Counted from the first letter of the stretch, positions 34,812-43,889 are shown. The stretch: DNA of 61,992 nucleotides from CAZKXU01 sp964556665 (GCA_964556665.1 CAZKXU010000005.1:1-61992); one strand, 5' to 3'. The notes: generated from the sequence alone by a model not told the origin. A program made the numbers and translations.

Positions 34812-36190
34812 ATCAACCCACGTGCCCTTTCGATTAACACCTCTTTGCTGTTCAAACTCGGATCCTCTATCACCATCTCCTCTAATGCTTTTAACACCCT
34901 ACCAAGCTCCGATCCAGGCTGCATGCCTATACTGATTAGATCGTGCCCATCAATCGCTAGTTTCTTTTCTGTTACTTTTGAGAGACGTATTTTCTCTGCT
35001 GCCAGCATCTCCTCAAACTTTTGAAGCTGAGCTAATATTTTTTCCCCTTCTACCTGACTAGGAATATCAGCGCGCTTAAAGTCCTTCCAATCCTCAAAAT
35101 ATGACCCCAGATCGCGGATTAAACGACGTAATCCTGAAGGCCCACAATTCAAGGGACGCATATGATACTTCACCACTGCTGCTACCCGTTTCTGAACAGC
35201 ATTTGAAAATTTAAGTCTTTTCATTATGGACTTAGTCATCTTCTCACCAACAACTTCATGTTGATAGAAATGTCTATTGCCATTCTCATCGGTAGATAAT
35301 GTGGCTGGCTTACCTAAATCATGGAAAAATCCGATCAGCCGCATGGCTGCATCGGGAGGACAGTTCTCAATTACCTGCAAAGTGTGCTCGAATACATCCA
35401 GATCGTGAAATCGGTTCTGCTCAAAACCAACTGAAGCCAAAGCTTCAGGAACTACAATCTCCATTATCTTAAGATCTACCATTGCCCTTAATGCGGCGGC
35501 TGGTGCCGAGCTTACTAAGATCTTTATAAACTCATCTCTAATCCGCTCTACACTGACATCTCTGAGCGAGGAGACATGAGAAGCTGCTGCGTCATATGTA
35601 GATTTATCCACACTCCGCCCTGCTGCCGGTCCGAAACGGAGCATACGCATAATGCGGAGCGGGTCCTCTCGAAAACGGTCATGCGGGTCACCTACTGCGC
35701 GCAAGATTCGAGACTCCAGATCTTTTCTGGCTCCAAAGGCATCGATTAACTCATGATTATTAAGAGAAAATGCCAGTGCATTAATAGTAAAATCCCGCCC
35801 TGCTAGATCCTCTTCGATTGAGTCTGAAAATTCATTATCACTACTGCCATTTCCTTTTCTAAATGTGGTTATCTCTACGGAACTTCTGCCGATAACTGCC
35901 GTGATAGTTCCGTGCTGTAGTCCTGTTTCTATGACTCGTATGCGCGCTGCCATTAGGCGCTCGACCGCTGCCTCAGGCCGCAGGCGTGTACATAGATCTA
36001 GATCACCAGTTGGCTGATTCTCATATACATTTCGTAGAGTTCCACCAACTAGGTGAAGATCTGCATCTGCGCCAAGAGTCGCTAAAAGACTTTTAACTAC
36101 ACGTGATTTTAGAAGTTTACGTAGTCCCTCAGGAAGAGGATCCTTGCTGTAAGCGGAGGAAGTTATACCAGGAGTTTGGAACTTTTCCAT
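34808..36190 (-). CDS. tRNA nucleotidyltransferase/poly(A) polymerase family protein with HD domain
   Basis: A 460-residue class II nucleotidyltransferase. HLVGGTLRN (46-54) and GDLDLCT with D63 and D65 form the catalytic site. LAGRDFTINALAF and REDPLRIMRMLRF are the family's B- and C-type motifs. The HD domain contains FFHDLGKP and HEVVGEKM. CCA-adding enzymes and poly(A) polymerases cannot be told apart reliably by eye; the nearby tRNA-Ala gene, which lacks an encoded CCA, means a CCA-adding enzyme is needed. Its start overlaps the end of the HNH gene by 62 bases, which is unusually long; no better internal start was found. Confidence 0.92.
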   Translation of the reverse strand: MEKFQTPGITSSAYSKDPLPEGLRKLLKSRVVKSLLATLGADADLHLVGGTLRNVYENQPTGDLDLCTRLRPEAAVERLMAARIRVIETGLQHGTITAVIGRSSVEITTFRKGNGSSDNEFSDSIEEDLAGRDFTINALAFSLNNHELIDAFGARKDLESRILRAVGDPHDRFREDPLRIMRMLRFGPAAGRSVDKSTYDAAASHVSSLRDVSVERIRDEFIKILVSSAPAAALRAMVDLKIMEIVVPEALASVGFEQNRFHDLDVFEHTLQVIENCPPDAAMRLIGFFHDLGKPATLSTDENGNRHFYQHEVVGEKMTKSIMKRLKFSNAVQKRVAAVVKYHMRPLNCGPSGLRRLIRDLGSYFEDWKDFKRADIPSQVEGEKILAQLQKFEEMLAAEKIRLSKVTEKKLAIDGHDLISIGMQPGSELGRVLKALEEMVIEDPSLNSKEVLIERARGLI

Positions 36191-36650
36191 GTAGCCTAAA
36201 ATTTAATACTGGCAACCAATCAGGTCGCACAGGCTTTTTACGAAGAAGCATGCGCGCCTCCTGCGGAGTTCGACCACCCTTCTTGCGATTACAATGAGTA
36301 CAGCAACAGACTACATTGTCCCAAAGTGTTTTTCCACCCTTGCTGCGAGGCAACACATGATCAAGTGTAGCCTCTTTTGAGGTCAAGGTTATGCCACAAT
36401 ACTGACATTCAAAACTATCACGAGCTAATATATTTGTGCGGCTTAAAGGCGGTGCTTTAGTGCCGATCTTTATATAGCGAAGAAGTCTCACTACCGCCGG
36501 AGCTTTAATAACTAATGAAATTGAGTGGAGATCATGTTCATACTCCTCTACTACCTCAACTTTTCCAGTAAAGAACATCGTGACTGCACGTTGCCAGGAG
36601 ATAATCCTGAGTGGTTCAAAGCTTGAATTTAAGAGCAGGACCGAGTGCAC
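36129..36650 (-). CDS. HNH endonuclease-domain protein
   Basis: A 173-residue protein. Residues about 85-140 form an HNH nuclease domain: CQYCG, then LDHVLPRSKGG, then NVVCCCTHCNRKKGGRTP, giving two CxxC zinc pairs and the DH/N/H residues. The N-terminal part (VLLLNSSFEPLRIISWQRAV) is typical of a large family of stand-alone HNH proteins found on bacterial chromosomes with unknown role. The start is GTG 36650, because GGAGGG lies upstream at proper distance and the family begins there; a longer reading to 36704 adds an unlikely hydrophobic tail. First gene of the operon ending at 32258. Confidence 0.92.
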   Translation of the reverse strand: MHSVLLLNSSFEPLRIISWQRAVTMFFTGKVEVVEEYEHDLHSISLVIKAPAVVRLLRYIKIGTKAPPLSRTNILARDSFECQYCGITLTSKEATLDHVLPRSKGGKTLWDNVVCCCTHCNRKKGGRTPQEARMLLRKKPVRPDWLPVLNFRLHGKVPNSWYNFLRLQQGSSS

Positions 36651-36919
36651 CGTCGACTCACCCTCCAATAAGTTAATAATAACTACTATTAGTATTATCG
36701 ACAAGTTAAGTCTTATAGTTAATAGTCAGAACGTTCTCTCTGTGACTGCCATATTATAATCTTAACTAGCTGTAATTATTACATTAATTGTCAGGCGACG
36801 CTGCATCTTAAGTTACTAATAGAGTGTGAAATAACTCATATATCTAACCAAGTAGTGTTAGATTTTAATCCGGATCTGCTTAAACATGATTTTCCAACCC
36901 ACTGATTTATTTAGCTCTC

Positions 36920-36948
36920 TTGACTTGCGAGAGACAGCTGTCTATAAC
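36920..36948 (+). promoter_or_regulatory. Sigma-70 promoter for tRNA-Ile/tRNA-Ala
   Basis: TTGACT (36920-36925), a 17-base spacer and TATAAC (36943-36948) form a near-consensus promoter, 72 bases before the mature tRNA-Ile. The rest of 36651-37020 shows no gene; the minus-strand promoter of the HNH operon should also lie there. Confidence 0.7.
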
Positions 36949-37020
36949 CTTTTAGTTCTGCTAAGTTTTAGTGGACAACGCGGTTAATACTTCCAGATTT
37001 AATCGTTGGGTATAGAGATT

Positions 37021-37096
<76 letters not shown>

Positions 37097-37097
<1 letters not shown>

Positions 37098-37194
37098 TTC
37101 TCCCCTTTTTGCATAGGGAACTTGGCAATTGCTGATAGGCTGTGGTACAGCTTATTCAGTAACCTAAGAAAACAATGTGCAAAAAGTGGAGAAT
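37097..37194 (+). other. Inverted repeat bracketing the tRNA spacer
   Basis: 37097-37114 and 37177-37194 are reverse complements at 16 of 18 positions. They start at the last base of tRNA-Ile and end two bases before tRNA-Ala. The stem would loop out the spacer in the precursor RNA, so an RNA-processing role (RNase III-like cleavage) is likely. Confidence 0.55.
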
Positions 37195-37196
37195 AC

Positions 37197-37269
37197 GGGG
37201 CAATAGCTCAGCTGGGAGAGCACCAGCCTTGCAAGCTGGGGGTCAGGGGTTCGATCCCCCTCTGCTCCA
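37197..37269 (+). tRNA. tRNA-Ala(TGC), likely integration target
   Basis: Acceptor GGGGCAA pairs with CTGCTCC imperfectly (G-T at position 3, A-C at 7). D-arm GCTCAGCTGGGAGAGC; anticodon arm CCAGC-CTTGCAA-GCTGG gives anticodon TGC; T-arm AGGGGTTCGATCCCCCT. CCA is not encoded (ACAA follows). The altered acceptor end and the integrase gene 139 bases downstream suggest that an integrated element replaced or rebuilt the 3' end of this tRNA. Confidence 0.93.
37250..37269 (+). other. Putative attL at the 3' end of tRNA-Ala
   Basis: Inferred from position only: tyrosine-integrase elements usually recombine in the T-arm/3' end of a tRNA beside their int gene. No second copy of this sequence is seen to the right inside the window, so attR must lie beyond 61992 if the inference holds. 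Confidence 0.35.
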
Positions 37270-37407
37270 CAATTTTTTTGCTAATCAACTCAGAAGGTTA
37301 GCTTGAGTTTTTTCGGTTACCTGTTCGATCTTAAAAGTCAAAATCCAGTTCATGCTGCAATTACGCTACAATGCGCAGAAAAACTGGAGCGCTTTTAGGA
37401 GAGAACT

Positions 37408-38484
37408 ATGGCGACCATCACGAAGCGAGTCAGCAATTCTGGTATTGTTTCTTTTCAGGCTGCAATAAGGCGGCAAGGAATGAAAACCGTATTTGCGACC
37501 TTCGCAAGAAAAACTGACGCGCAGACTTGGGCGTACAAAACAGAAACTGAGATGCACAAAGGCCTTTACCTAGAGGCCGAGGAACAGTCTCCACACACTG
37601 TTGCTGAAGCAATAGATCGATACATTGCAGAGGAACTGCCAAAAAAGCCACGCACCTATGACTTACAAAAGCAGCAGCTTTCTTGGTGGAAATTGAAACT
37701 CGGCAGCCGTACTTTAAGCACTATAACAGGATCGGTAGTCAATGACTTTAAGTACCAACTTACTCGTGAAAAGAAAAATCATAAAGGCACCGCACTAAGC
37801 GCTTCGACAATCAATCACTATCTTTCATCCCTTAGCAGTGTTTTCAATGCAGCTAAAAGACGTTGGAGTTGGGTTACTAAAAATCCAATTCATGAGATTG
37901 AACGGGAGAAAGAACCAAGAGGCAGGCAACGGTTTCTTTCTGTGCAGGAAAGAGAAAGGTTATTGGAGGTTTGCAAGAAGAGCTCATGCTCGTTTTTGTA
38001 TCTGATAGTGGTACTGGCTTTGAGTACCGGCATGAGAAAAGCAGAGATACTAAATCTTCGCTGGTCAGCAGCGGATCTTATCACCGGATCGATACTGCTT
38101 CTTGACACCAAAAATAAACAACCGCGAAGAGTTGCAATTCGTGGTCATGCCTTGGAATTGATGAAGGCTCATTCGAAAATTAGACGACTGGATACTGATC
38201 TGGTATTTGCCGGAGAACTATCAGGAGAGAACAACCGTCCTTTTGACATCCGAAGAGCATGGAAAGGCGCCATAAAAAAGGCAGGTATAGAAAACTTTGT
38301 ATTCCACGATTTGCGGCATTGCTGTGCTTCATATTTGGCCATGGGCGGGGCCTCCCCAATTGAAATCGCCGAAGTTTTAGGGCATAAAACATTACAGATG
38401 GTAAAACGGTATGCACATTTAGCTGAAAGTCATACAGCAAATGTGGTAGAAAGAATGAATCTGCAGATTTTTGGAGGAGCGTAA
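37408..38484 (+). CDS. int: Tyrosine recombinase / phage-type integrase
   Basis: A 358-residue site-specific recombinase. An N-terminal Arm-type region (about 1-55) is followed by a SAM-like core-binding domain (about 65-160) and the catalytic domain with Arg in STGMRKAEILNLRW, HDLRHCCASYLA (HxxR), His in LGHKT and the nucleophile Tyr in VKRYAHL. ATG 37408 is preceded by AGGAGAG. It sits next to tRNA-Ala and transcribes away from it, the usual arrangement for an integrative element; the gene three bases downstream is co-transcribed. It should integrate and, with a partner, excise the element. Confidence 0.95.
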   Translation: MATITKRVSNSGIVSFQAAIRRQGMKTVFATFARKTDAQTWAYKTETEMHKGLYLEAEEQSPHTVAEAIDRYIAEELPKKPRTYDLQKQQLSWWKLKLGSRTLSTITGSVVNDFKYQLTREKKNHKGTALSASTINHYLSSLSSVFNAAKRRWSWVTKNPIHEIEREKEPRGRQRFLSVQERERLLEVCKKSSCSFLYLIVVLALSTGMRKAEILNLRWSAADLITGSILLLDTKNKQPRRVAIRGHALELMKAHSKIRRLDTDLVFAGELSGENNRPFDIRRAWKGAIKKAGIENFVFHDLRHCCASYLAMGGASPIEIAEVLGHKTLQMVKRYAHLAESHTANVVERMNLQIFGGA

Positions 38485-38487
38485 ATT

Positions 38488-39219
38488 ATGCCACTTCATC
38501 CATTCGAAATCTTGTCCATTTCAGTACTGATAGCATTTAAACTGTCCTCAGTTGCTGCTTTCTTTATTACCATCGTAGTTCTCGGCTTTCTTTCAGCTTA
38601 CAGACCAGTGGCGATGCTCTTTATTTCTCTAATGAGTCTTTTGTGGGGCGGCGTTATCTTTGGGATCGTTAGAGACATAGTACTTTACTATCAAGGCAAG
38701 ACCTGGAGCGCATGGCTAGCAGGAGGATTGATCGGATTAATTACAGGATTTGGAATCTTCCAAAGACGCACAACCTCGCTCGAAGGGATTGCAAGTAATC
38801 AAGCACCGCCGGATCCAGTAGCAAGAGTTCGTGAGCTGGAACAGATTCGCTTGAACCACAGCTACAAACCTGGATGGCTTTTCTTTCGTTGCCAGGAAGA
38901 AGGATTACTACACGCGCTTGAGTATCTTCGAGAGATCGGAGAGATCGCTTCGCCTTCTTTTGGTGGCAACCGTAACTCTTCATCTGGGAATGAGTCTTCA
39001 TCCGAAAAGGAAACCCGGCAAGAAACTCCAAAGTTTGATCCGTACGAAGTGCTAGGAGTAAAACAGGGAGCACCACCTGAAGAGATTAAGACTAATTATA
39101 AAAAGCAAATGTCTCTTTACCATCCGGATAAGGTTTCGCACTTGGGAGTAGAGCTTCAGAAAAAAGCCCATGAAAAAACCCTGGAGATACAGAAAGCGTT
39201 TGAAATGCTCCTTGTCTAA
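38488..39219 (+). CDS. Membrane J-domain (DnaJ-like) protein
   Basis: A 243-residue protein. Two to three transmembrane helices (about 12-95) come first, then a soluble linker with many Ser/Gly/Glu residues (about 150-180), then a J-domain at about 183-243: DPYEVLGVKQGAPPEEIK and the diagnostic HPD in SLYHPDKV. The J-domain would face the cytoplasm and could recruit DnaK. It lies 3 bases after int, so it belongs to the element. Similar DnaJ-domain genes occur in some conjugative elements, with unknown purpose. Confidence 0.88.
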   Translation: MPLHPFEILSISVLIAFKLSSVAAFFITIVVLGFLSAYRPVAMLFISLMSLLWGGVIFGIVRDIVLYYQGKTWSAWLAGGLIGLITGFGIFQRRTTSLEGIASNQAPPDPVARVRELEQIRLNHSYKPGWLFFRCQEEGLLHALEYLREIGEIASPSFGGNRNSSSGNESSSEKETRQETPKFDPYEVLGVKQGAPPEEIKTNYKKQMSLYHPDKVSHLGVELQKKAHEKTLEIQKAFEMLLV

Positions 39220-39355
39220 ATTCTCAGGCTATTAAAGCCACCATATCCGCTTTCCCCCGGAAAGCTTGTTGGAATCTATTGACGGAACCATTTCCCAGCG
39301 ATCGCTGCTACCTTTTTGCACAAAGAATAAGTGCATTTAGTGGAGGTCTTATTTT

Positions 39356-39586
39356 ATGTCAACCCAAGAGAATAATTCACCGACTTTAGTCAGGCGTCTG
39401 ATCCCTATTCCTGACTTTAATAAATACCATCCGGATCCAACCCCTTCTGCCATTCGTTGGATGATTTTTACAAACAAGAACGGTTTTAATCGTTGCATAA
39501 TTCGGCGCGGCCATCGAGTTCTGATAGACGAAGTGGAGTACTTCCGCTGGCTCGACGAATTGAACGGTAAGGGAGCGAAGCATTAA
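39356..39586 (+). CDS. Excisionase/AlpA-like helix-turn-helix protein
   Basis: A 76-residue small DNA-binding protein. SAIRWMIFTNKNGFNRCIIRRGHRVLIDEVEYFRWLDEL is the winged-helix pattern of element-encoded HTH proteins, in which the first helix pairs with RWMIF and the wing with RGHRVLI. GGAGG lies upstream of ATG 39356. Position after int and before the relaxase fits a directionality factor or a regulator of transfer genes. Confidence 0.75.
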   Translation: MSTQENNSPTLVRRLIPIPDFNKYHPDPTPSAIRWMIFTNKNGFNRCIIRRGHRVLIDEVEYFRWLDELNGKGAKH

Positions 39587-39607
39587 TTTTATTTTTTGGA
39601 GATACCT

Positions 39608-39877
39608 ATGGGACGTATTAATCAACAGGTTGTTGTAGAAGTTAGAGACCAAGGAAAAGAAGGCGACAAACGCCGGATCACAATTGACCTCAATGCACAC
39701 TCTGAACTCTTTATTCTTTCAGACTTATTAGTGCGCGAAGGCGCTTTAAAAGATCTAGAATCCGTAATTAAAAATAGCCTCCGCAAATCCATTGCAGAGT
39801 ACATTCAGAGCGGAAAAGATCTGGTGAGAAATTTTGCAAATCAGAAAAGAGAGATTTCGAAAAACAATGTTTGCTAA
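39608..39877 (+). CDS. Small mobilisation-region protein, unknown
   Basis: An 89-residue protein starting at ATG 39608, where GGAG lies 7 bases upstream (a TTG at 39596 is inside that ribosome site). The first half is strand-rich and charged (QQVVVEVRDQGKEGDKRRITIDL), the second helical (LLVREGALKDLESVIKNSLR). It sits 21 bases after the HTH gene and before the relaxase; an accessory DNA-transfer or partner role is likely but unproven. Confidence 0.75.
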   Translation: MGRINQQVVVEVRDQGKEGDKRRITIDLNAHSELFILSDLLVREGALKDLESVIKNSLRKSIAEYIQSGKDLVRNFANQKREISKNNVC

Positions 39878-39943
39878 GACAGGGCAAGATAAAAGGATTG
39901 CCATACATGGCTATTTAAGATCGTGAGAACAGTCAGGAATAAG

Positions 39944-39970
39944 GTCCGTACAACTTTTTGAAGTACGGAC
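39944..39970. other. Hairpin upstream of relaxase, candidate oriT region
   Basis: GTCCGTAC (39944-39951) and GTACGGAC (39963-39970) form a perfect 8-bp stem with an 11-base loop, 36 bases upstream of the relaxase start. Origins of transfer usually carry such repeats beside the relaxase gene. I see no RP4-type nick consensus, so this is only a candidate; a regulatory or terminator hairpin is possible. Confidence 0.35.
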
Positions 39971-40006
39971 TTGAACCGGTAACTTTTTAAAAACTATGAG
40001 GAAATT

Positions 40007-41554
40007 ATGCCGTACAATCAAGGAAACACTAAAAACCAAAATAATTCCAAGGATGTAGCTTTTCGCCCAAAGATTGGAAAAGTACGTGAATCAGGAACAG
40101 GAAATGCAAGTATCACTTTCCTTGCTGAGATGAAAACTCTAATGAACTCGGGTCGATTCTTAGGCTCAAGAATTGGTCGCGGAATAATAAAAAAACCGAG
40201 CCGATATTTTAATCAACGGGTAGTCATTAAAAGTCGCGTAGTACGGCATAAAAGTTGTTCTACCGAAGCCTCTTGGGAACATGTAAATTACCTTATGCGA
40301 GACGGAGTTGGCTTAGACGGAGACTCGCCGGAAGCTTTTGACAATGAACATGAGCTTGAAATATTTGACTTAAATGAGTGGGTCAAAAAGACAACAGAGG
40401 ACAGGCATCATTTTCGATTTATTGTATCTCCGGATAACGCCAATGAATTGGATCTAAAACAATTTACCCGTGATTTTGTAAAGCAAGTTGAAGCAGATTT
40501 AAAAACTCGCCTGGAATGGTTTGCGGTACCACATTATAATACCGACAATCCACACATTCATCTAATTCTTCGCGGCGTAGATGAAACTCAAGCTGATCTT
40601 GTTATCAAGCGGGATTATATATCAAAAGGACTGCGTATCACTGCCGAGGAATTGGCCACTCGTGAACTTGGCATAAGGTCTGAATTGGACATAAAAAGAG
40701 AAACTGAGGCCAGTATTTCTAAGGCAAGGTCGACATATTTAGATAAGTGTTTACTTGAGACCGCAGCCTTAAGATCTGACGGGTTGATTGACTTAAGAAA
40801 TGCACCTGTACCTGCTACTGAATATTCCGTTCAGCACCAAGCAAATAAACTATCTAGACTAAGATACTTAGAGAGCCTTGGCCTTGCCCAAGAATTAGAA
40901 ATAGGGATATGGCGCATGGATGAAAATCTCTATTCAAAGCTTAAAGAACTAAGTATCAAAAATGACATTATTAAACGCATGCACAAGGGGATGTACGGGG
41001 TCAAGTCTGAGGAGTTTGAGGCAGGCGATCTGATTCTGTTTAATAAAGATAATCCTCCGGTTCTGGAGTTAAAGGGCAAGGTGCTCTACAAAGGCTTAGT
41101 TGATGAATTATATGATACAAAATTCATAATTGTTAAAGGTCAAGACGGCAAAAACTATCAACTATCCCTTACAGGATTTACCGAGTTTAAGGCAAGAGAA
41201 ACCGAAGCGGGATGTGAGATTAAAATTGTCGTAAAAGATCGCGATGTTTCTACCAAATCCGATCTAAATATCGTCGAGTTTACTAAACATACAAACGGGA
41301 TTTACGATCCCGCAAGGCATGAAAAATATGTTAAGGAAAATGTAAAATTACCCTCTAATATTTCGCCCTCTGATTATGTAAGCAACCATCGAAAACGAAT
41401 TACTGCTCTAATTAGAATGGGGCTAGTCGAGGAGCTTGAATTGGGAGGCTTTCGCGTACCTGAGGATCTTATAGAAAGGCTAAAACAACAGCGAATAAAT
41501 TATCTGTCAATAACTACCCTTGAACATCAACAAGATATGGGGATGGGACACTAA
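40007..41554 (+). CDS. Conjugative relaxase, VirD2/DUF3363 type
   Basis: A 515-residue DNA relaxase. HYNTDNPHIHLILRG contains the metal-binding three-His motif (H176, H183, H185). HVNYLMRDG places a likely nucleophile Tyr at 95. The N-terminal 60 residues are basic, as usual in this family. The C-terminal half (DUF3363-like) contains beta-rich segments and two similar SDYVSNHRKRITALIRMGL/QANKLSRLRYLESLGLA stretches. It nicks oriT and pilots the strand into the recipient. TAA is immediately followed by the ATG of the coupling protein gene, so the pair is one transcriptional unit. Confidence 0.92.
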   Translation: MPYNQGNTKNQNNSKDVAFRPKIGKVRESGTGNASITFLAEMKTLMNSGRFLGSRIGRGIIKKPSRYFNQRVVIKSRVVRHKSCSTEASWEHVNYLMRDGVGLDGDSPEAFDNEHELEIFDLNEWVKKTTEDRHHFRFIVSPDNANELDLKQFTRDFVKQVEADLKTRLEWFAVPHYNTDNPHIHLILRGVDETQADLVIKRDYISKGLRITAEELATRELGIRSELDIKRETEASISKARSTYLDKCLLETAALRSDGLIDLRNAPVPATEYSVQHQANKLSRLRYLESLGLAQELEIGIWRMDENLYSKLKELSIKNDIIKRMHKGMYGVKSEEFEAGDLILFNKDNPPVLELKGKVLYKGLVDELYDTKFIIVKGQDGKNYQLSLTGFTEFKARETEAGCEIKIVVKDRDVSTKSDLNIVEFTKHTNGIYDPARHEKYVKENVKLPSNISPSDYVSNHRKRITALIRMGLVEELELGGFRVPEDLIERLKQQRINYLSITTLEHQQDMGMGH

Positions 41555-43336
41555 ATGACACCGGGAAGAATCTTAATCGGGCAGATTTTTTTAGTGTTTT
41601 CCATAGTATTTCTTGGAGTTTGGAGCGCTACTCAATGGGTTGCGACTACCCTTAAATATCAGACCGAGCTAGGGTCTCCATTTACAGTCCTAATGGGTAT
41701 TCCTATATACAAACCCTGGCAGGTTTTTGTTTGGGATTACCATTTCAGTGCGTATGCTCCACAGGAATTTAAAGAAGCAAGTTTAATTACATACGCCGGC
41801 GCTTTTATAAGTATCGCTGCTGCCATTAGTTTATCGCTTTGGAGAGCCCGCAGAAAAAACATTCCTACTACTTATGGGAGTGCAAGATGGGCAACCCGAG
41901 GCGACTTAGAAGCAGCAAACCTGTTGGGAAAAACCTCCGGTGTAGTCCTAGGAATCACACAGGAGGGAGACTACTTAAGACATGATGGTCCTGAACACAT
42001 TAAGGTCATTGCACCAACAAGATCTGGTAAAGGAGTTGGTGTTGTAATCCCTACCCTTTTAACCTGGCCAGAAAGCGTTTTGGTCTATGATCTAAAATCT
42101 GAAAATTGGAACCATACAGCCGGTTACAGAAGTCGCTTTAGCCGCGTAATATATTTCAATCCAAATGATATCGCCTCCTTTCATTTTAATCCGTTGTTGG
42201 AGGTACGACGCGGAGATTTAGAGGTGCGGGATGTACAAAATATAGCAGATATGGTGGTGGACCCAGATGGTAAAGGATTAAATGATCATTGGGCGAAAAC
42301 TGGGCATTCTCTACTTGTTGGTACAATACTTCATATACTATATGCCGAACAGGATAAAACCTTGGCGGGTGTGGCTAATTTCTTATCGAACCCTGAAAAG
42401 ACTATCGTAGAGACATTAGAAAACATGATGCACGCAAAGCACACCGAGATGGGCACTCATCCGGTTGTTGCTGCAGCAGCACGGGACATGCTGAATAAAA
42501 GCGAGAATGAGCGCTCTGGTGTACTTTCGACAGCGATGTCCTTCCTTTCTCTCTATAGAGATCCAATCGTTGCGCGGAATACAACTGATAGCGATTTTAA
42601 GATTACTGACTTGATGCAGTCTGAGAGGCCCTTATCACTCTATCTGGTAATTCCACCATCCGACATAAACCGATTAAGACCATTATTTCGGTTGATAATC
42701 AACCAGATATGCAGGCGTTTAACTGAGGAGCTAAATCCAAAATATAATAAGCATCGACTATTGTTAATGCTGGACGAATTCCCGGCTCTTGGTCGTCTTG
42801 ATTTTTTTGAGTCCGCACTAGGCGTAATAGCTGGCTACGGAATTAAAGCAATGCTCATTTCACAATCGACAAACCAGCTTGATAAGACTTATGGAGCAAA
42901 AAATTCGATCATAGATAACACTCATGTACGGGTCTTCTTCGCACCCAACACAATCGAAACTGCCGAGACAATTTCAAGAATGCTCGGTCAAAAGACAGAG
43001 ATACATACGCAAAAAAACTACGCTGGGCATCGACTCTCTCCCTGGCTAGGCCATGTAATGATGGCCGACCAGGAGACAGCAAGGTCGCTTTTAACACCAG
43101 GCGAGGTTTTGGAGCTGCCAAATTCTGATGAGCTTGTATTTATTGCTGGACACGCACCTATACGCGCTAAAAAAATTCGCTATTTTTTAGATCAAAATTT
43201 TAAATCACGGATTGAGCAGCCTCCAAAGCTTACGAAGCGAATTACCAATGTGAGCACTAATAATAGTGAATCAGATCACGTTGAAGAAAAATCAAAAATA
43301 ACTTTATATGAAAGGGAGATATTCACTGCGCGATGA
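41555..43336 (+). CDS. traG: Type IV coupling protein, VirD4/TraG
   Basis: A 593-residue inner-membrane ATPase that links the relaxosome with the mating channel. Two N-terminal transmembrane helices (about 5-30 and 88-105) precede the P-loop in APTRSGKGVGVVIP and Walker B in LLLMLDEFPALGRL. VYDLKSENWNHTAGYR and PLSLYLVIPPSDINRLRPL are typical of TraG of the RP4-like group. Starts at the base after the relaxase stop; ends with ATGA overlap into the next gene. Confidence 0.94.
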   Translation: MTPGRILIGQIFLVFSIVFLGVWSATQWVATTLKYQTELGSPFTVLMGIPIYKPWQVFVWDYHFSAYAPQEFKEASLITYAGAFISIAAAISLSLWRARRKNIPTTYGSARWATRGDLEAANLLGKTSGVVLGITQEGDYLRHDGPEHIKVIAPTRSGKGVGVVIPTLLTWPESVLVYDLKSENWNHTAGYRSRFSRVIYFNPNDIASFHFNPLLEVRRGDLEVRDVQNIADMVVDPDGKGLNDHWAKTGHSLLVGTILHILYAEQDKTLAGVANFLSNPEKTIVETLENMMHAKHTEMGTHPVVAAAARDMLNKSENERSGVLSTAMSFLSLYRDPIVARNTTDSDFKITDLMQSERPLSLYLVIPPSDINRLRPLFRLIINQICRRLTEELNPKYNKHRLLLMLDEFPALGRLDFFESALGVIAGYGIKAMLISQSTNQLDKTYGAKNSIIDNTHVRVFFAPNTIETAETISRMLGQKTEIHTQKNYAGHRLSPWLGHVMMADQETARSLLTPGEVLELPNSDELVFIAGHAPIRAKKIRYFLDQNFKSRIEQPPKLTKRITNVSTNNSESDHVEEKSKITLYEREIFTAR

Positions 43337-43782
43337 AACAGAGACTAAGAGCATCAAGAACTGGAAAAGTAAAAACAACGGTTTATTTTTCTAGCGATTT
43401 AGTGCGTAGTATCAAAACCATCTGCCGCGAAAGAGGTATTACGCTTCAGGGTTTGGTTGAATCAGCGGTTGCGACATTTGTTGATCCGCAGGCAAATGAA
43501 GATAAAGAGGTTCTACTGGCGCGGCGCTTAAACAATATAGAGAATAAACTACGCGCGCTTTCACAAAACATAGAGGTTTTAGCTGAAGCGCATGCGCAGT
43601 TTGTTCGTCTGTGGATGTTTAATACCGTTGAAGTGCCAATTAGCAAAGAGGAATCTGCAATAGTTCAAGCGAGAGAGAGGTTTAAACACTTTATTAGCAC
43701 CATTTCAAAGCGACTAGAGGCTGGAGAAATTATTTATAAAGATCTACACAGTAAAGAGCCTGGCAGTGCTACTAATCTCTAG
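43333..43782 (+). CDS. Ribbon-helix-helix accessory protein
   Basis: A 149-residue protein. The N-terminal part (VKTTVYFSSDLVRSIKTICRERGITLQGLVESAV) is a ribbon-helix-helix DNA-binding domain; the rest is a long helical region. In RP4-like conjugation operons a CopG-type gene of this kind often stands between traG and trbB. Here trbB does not follow; metal-resistance genes do. Overlaps traG by 4 bases. Confidence 0.85.
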   Translation: MKQRLRASRTGKVKTTVYFSSDLVRSIKTICRERGITLQGLVESAVATFVDPQANEDKEVLLARRLNNIENKLRALSQNIEVLAEAHAQFVRLWMFNTVEVPISKEESAIVQARERFKHFISTISKRLEAGEIIYKDLHSKEPGSATNL

Positions 43783-43837
43783 CCCATAAGTTTAAACAGA
43801 AAAAGCGATAATTTTTAGCTAACTTTGAGTGTTGTGT

Positions 43838-43889
43838 GGCTTCTTTAAATTCCTATAATTCCTGAGACTTATAGGGATTTAAAGAAGCC
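43838..43889. repeat. Near-perfect 20-bp inverted repeat at cargo boundary
   Basis: 43838-43857 (GGCTTCTTTAAATTCCTATA) and 43870-43889 pair at 19 of 20 positions. It lies between the transfer genes and the metal-resistance genes. No T-run follows on the plus strand, so it may be a boundary or attachment structure rather than a plain terminator. Confidence 0.65.
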
